In this document: positions 63,515-64,000 of the stretch, piece by piece
Numbering within the stretch: the first letter of the stretch is position 1
How the letters are laid out: each line of letters begins with the position of its first letter
NCBI GenBank assembly: GCA_910588965.1
Contig: CAJUSO010000003.1
Span: 52,784 to 116,783, forward strand
Reading direction: 5' to 3'
Length of the DNA: 64,000 nucleotides
Source: an uncultured Lachnospiraceae bacterium
Lineage (GTDB): Bacteria; Bacillota; Clostridia; Lachnospirales; Lachnospiraceae
The notes under the pieces: generated by a model
Database searches by the model: none
What the model was told of the DNA's origin: nothing
The model's input: the letters and a program-made list of their open reading frames with translations, nothing else
Made by a program: the position numbers and the translations under genes

Positions 63515-64000
63515 AAGAATGATATCTGGCATAGTCCAGCCATCTTTTTTCTCCACATTTCTCGCCTATTTTCGGATTCTCCTGGCCACACATTAACAAT
63601 GTCATATACTCCTTTTCCACTGCACGTTTCAGTTTCTTCACAAATGTATCTTCTGAGGGTCTGCCTGCCACGTAATCCAGGAACGCTTTTAATTCTTCAC
63701 TTACAGTCCCGTTCTTTCCATCCGCATTCAGGAAAACTTTCTTTGCCCCATCATCCAATATAACCTCCGAATCTTCTTCACAGACATTCTCAAAGGTATA
63801 CATATAACGGTCCTTCCCAAATAAGCCTGACAGGCAGATAAAAATAATATAGCTATTATTTAAGGTATCATAATCCTGCCCTTTATCGACTAACTGCAAG
63901 TCTATCATACTTTGGTAATATCTGGTTCCTCTTGCCAACTATGGGGAAGTGACAGCCTGCATTTCTATATCATATACTGTGCCTTTTCCATCATTTACAT
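63515..64000 (-). pseudogene. Rpn/PD-(D/E)XK nuclease-transposase family gene, interrupted
   Basis: Minus-strand coding sequence of the Rpn recombination-promoting nuclease family enters from the right edge: GTVYDIEMQAVTS with the DxExQ catalytic motif, then an in-frame TAG (63939-63941), then LARGTRYYQSMIDLQLVDKG and YIIFICLSGLFGKDRYMYTF in the same frame. The homology fades near 63540 against the end of the radical SAM gene, so the C-terminal part also seems lost. The gene is therefore decayed by a nonsense change and truncation, unless the stop is a sequencing error. Confidence 0.8.
63521..63551 (+). terminator. possible weak terminator after the radical SAM gene
   Basis: GATATCTGG...CCAGCCATC with two mismatched pairs is followed by TTTTTTC. 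The stem is short and imperfect. Confidence 0.35.

Overview
The window looks like chromosome of a motile, endospore-forming Lachnospiraceae-type Clostridium relative. It combines a flagellar basal-body operon next to codY, topA, dprA and comM (the order is also familiar from Bacillus), a sporulation sigma factor of the SigK family, SpoVD, BclB-type collagen-like exosporium proteins, and small proteins typical of that family (DUF4250, DUF1292, DUF5662, DUF6320). Most of the sequence is fairly GC-rich; the last 4 kb is visibly AT-richer and reads like an acquired cassette. I saw no rRNA, tRNA, CRISPR array or intact transposon.

Layout. (1) 1-13.1 kb, all minus strand: a MotE-like partial gene, fliJ-fliI-fliH-fliG-fliF-fliE-flgC-flgB, then codY, topA, dprA and comM. 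The flg operon has a strong SigA-type promoter and codY has a CodY-box-like site over its own -35. (2) 13.2-17.4 kb: a plus-strand SigK-type sigma gene without a membrane pro-sequence and a DUF4250 gene, then minus-strand DUF5662, TraX-like and a GlgX-like GH13 protein that has lost all its catalytic residues. (3) 17.7-22.1 kb: a spore-coat module of two collagen-like proteins and a GT2 glycosyltransferase; both transcription units have SigK-like promoters. (4) 22.2-31.8 kb: one long type II fatty-acid operon read leftward, acpP-fabK-fabD-fabG-fabF-accB-fabZ-accC-accDA(fused)-second FabK-like gene. It has a consensus promoter, a FabT-like operator and, at its end, a perfect 30-bp hairpin. (5) 31.9-36.9 kb: plus-strand HD-GYP and DUF1292 genes, then minus-strand UvrD-type helicase and gltX. 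(6) 37.2-49.6 kb: a division and cell-wall cluster in transcription order mraZ-rsmH-ftsL-ftsI-spoVD-mraY-murD-ftsW-ftsQ-ftsZ, preceded by MraZ boxes. (7) 49.9-59.9 kb: a cytoplasmic CZB chemoreceptor, an acyltransferase/DUF6320/esterase trio, aspartate kinase, and a hybrid histidine kinase co-transcribed with a solute-binding lipoprotein. (8) 60.4-64 kb: a plus-strand cassette of WYL regulator, GyrI-like, ClbS/DfsB-like and SPL-family radical SAM genes, ending against a broken Rpn-type nuclease gene.

The most interesting candidates are the last cassette (two families with known cyclopropane-hydrolase members under one regulator, hence a possible genotoxin-defence unit), the GH13 pseudoenzyme, the SigK-controlled collagen/glycosyltransferase module, and the acyltransferase-DUF6320-esterase trio. 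Function calls rest on recognised families and motifs read by eye; no database search was run.
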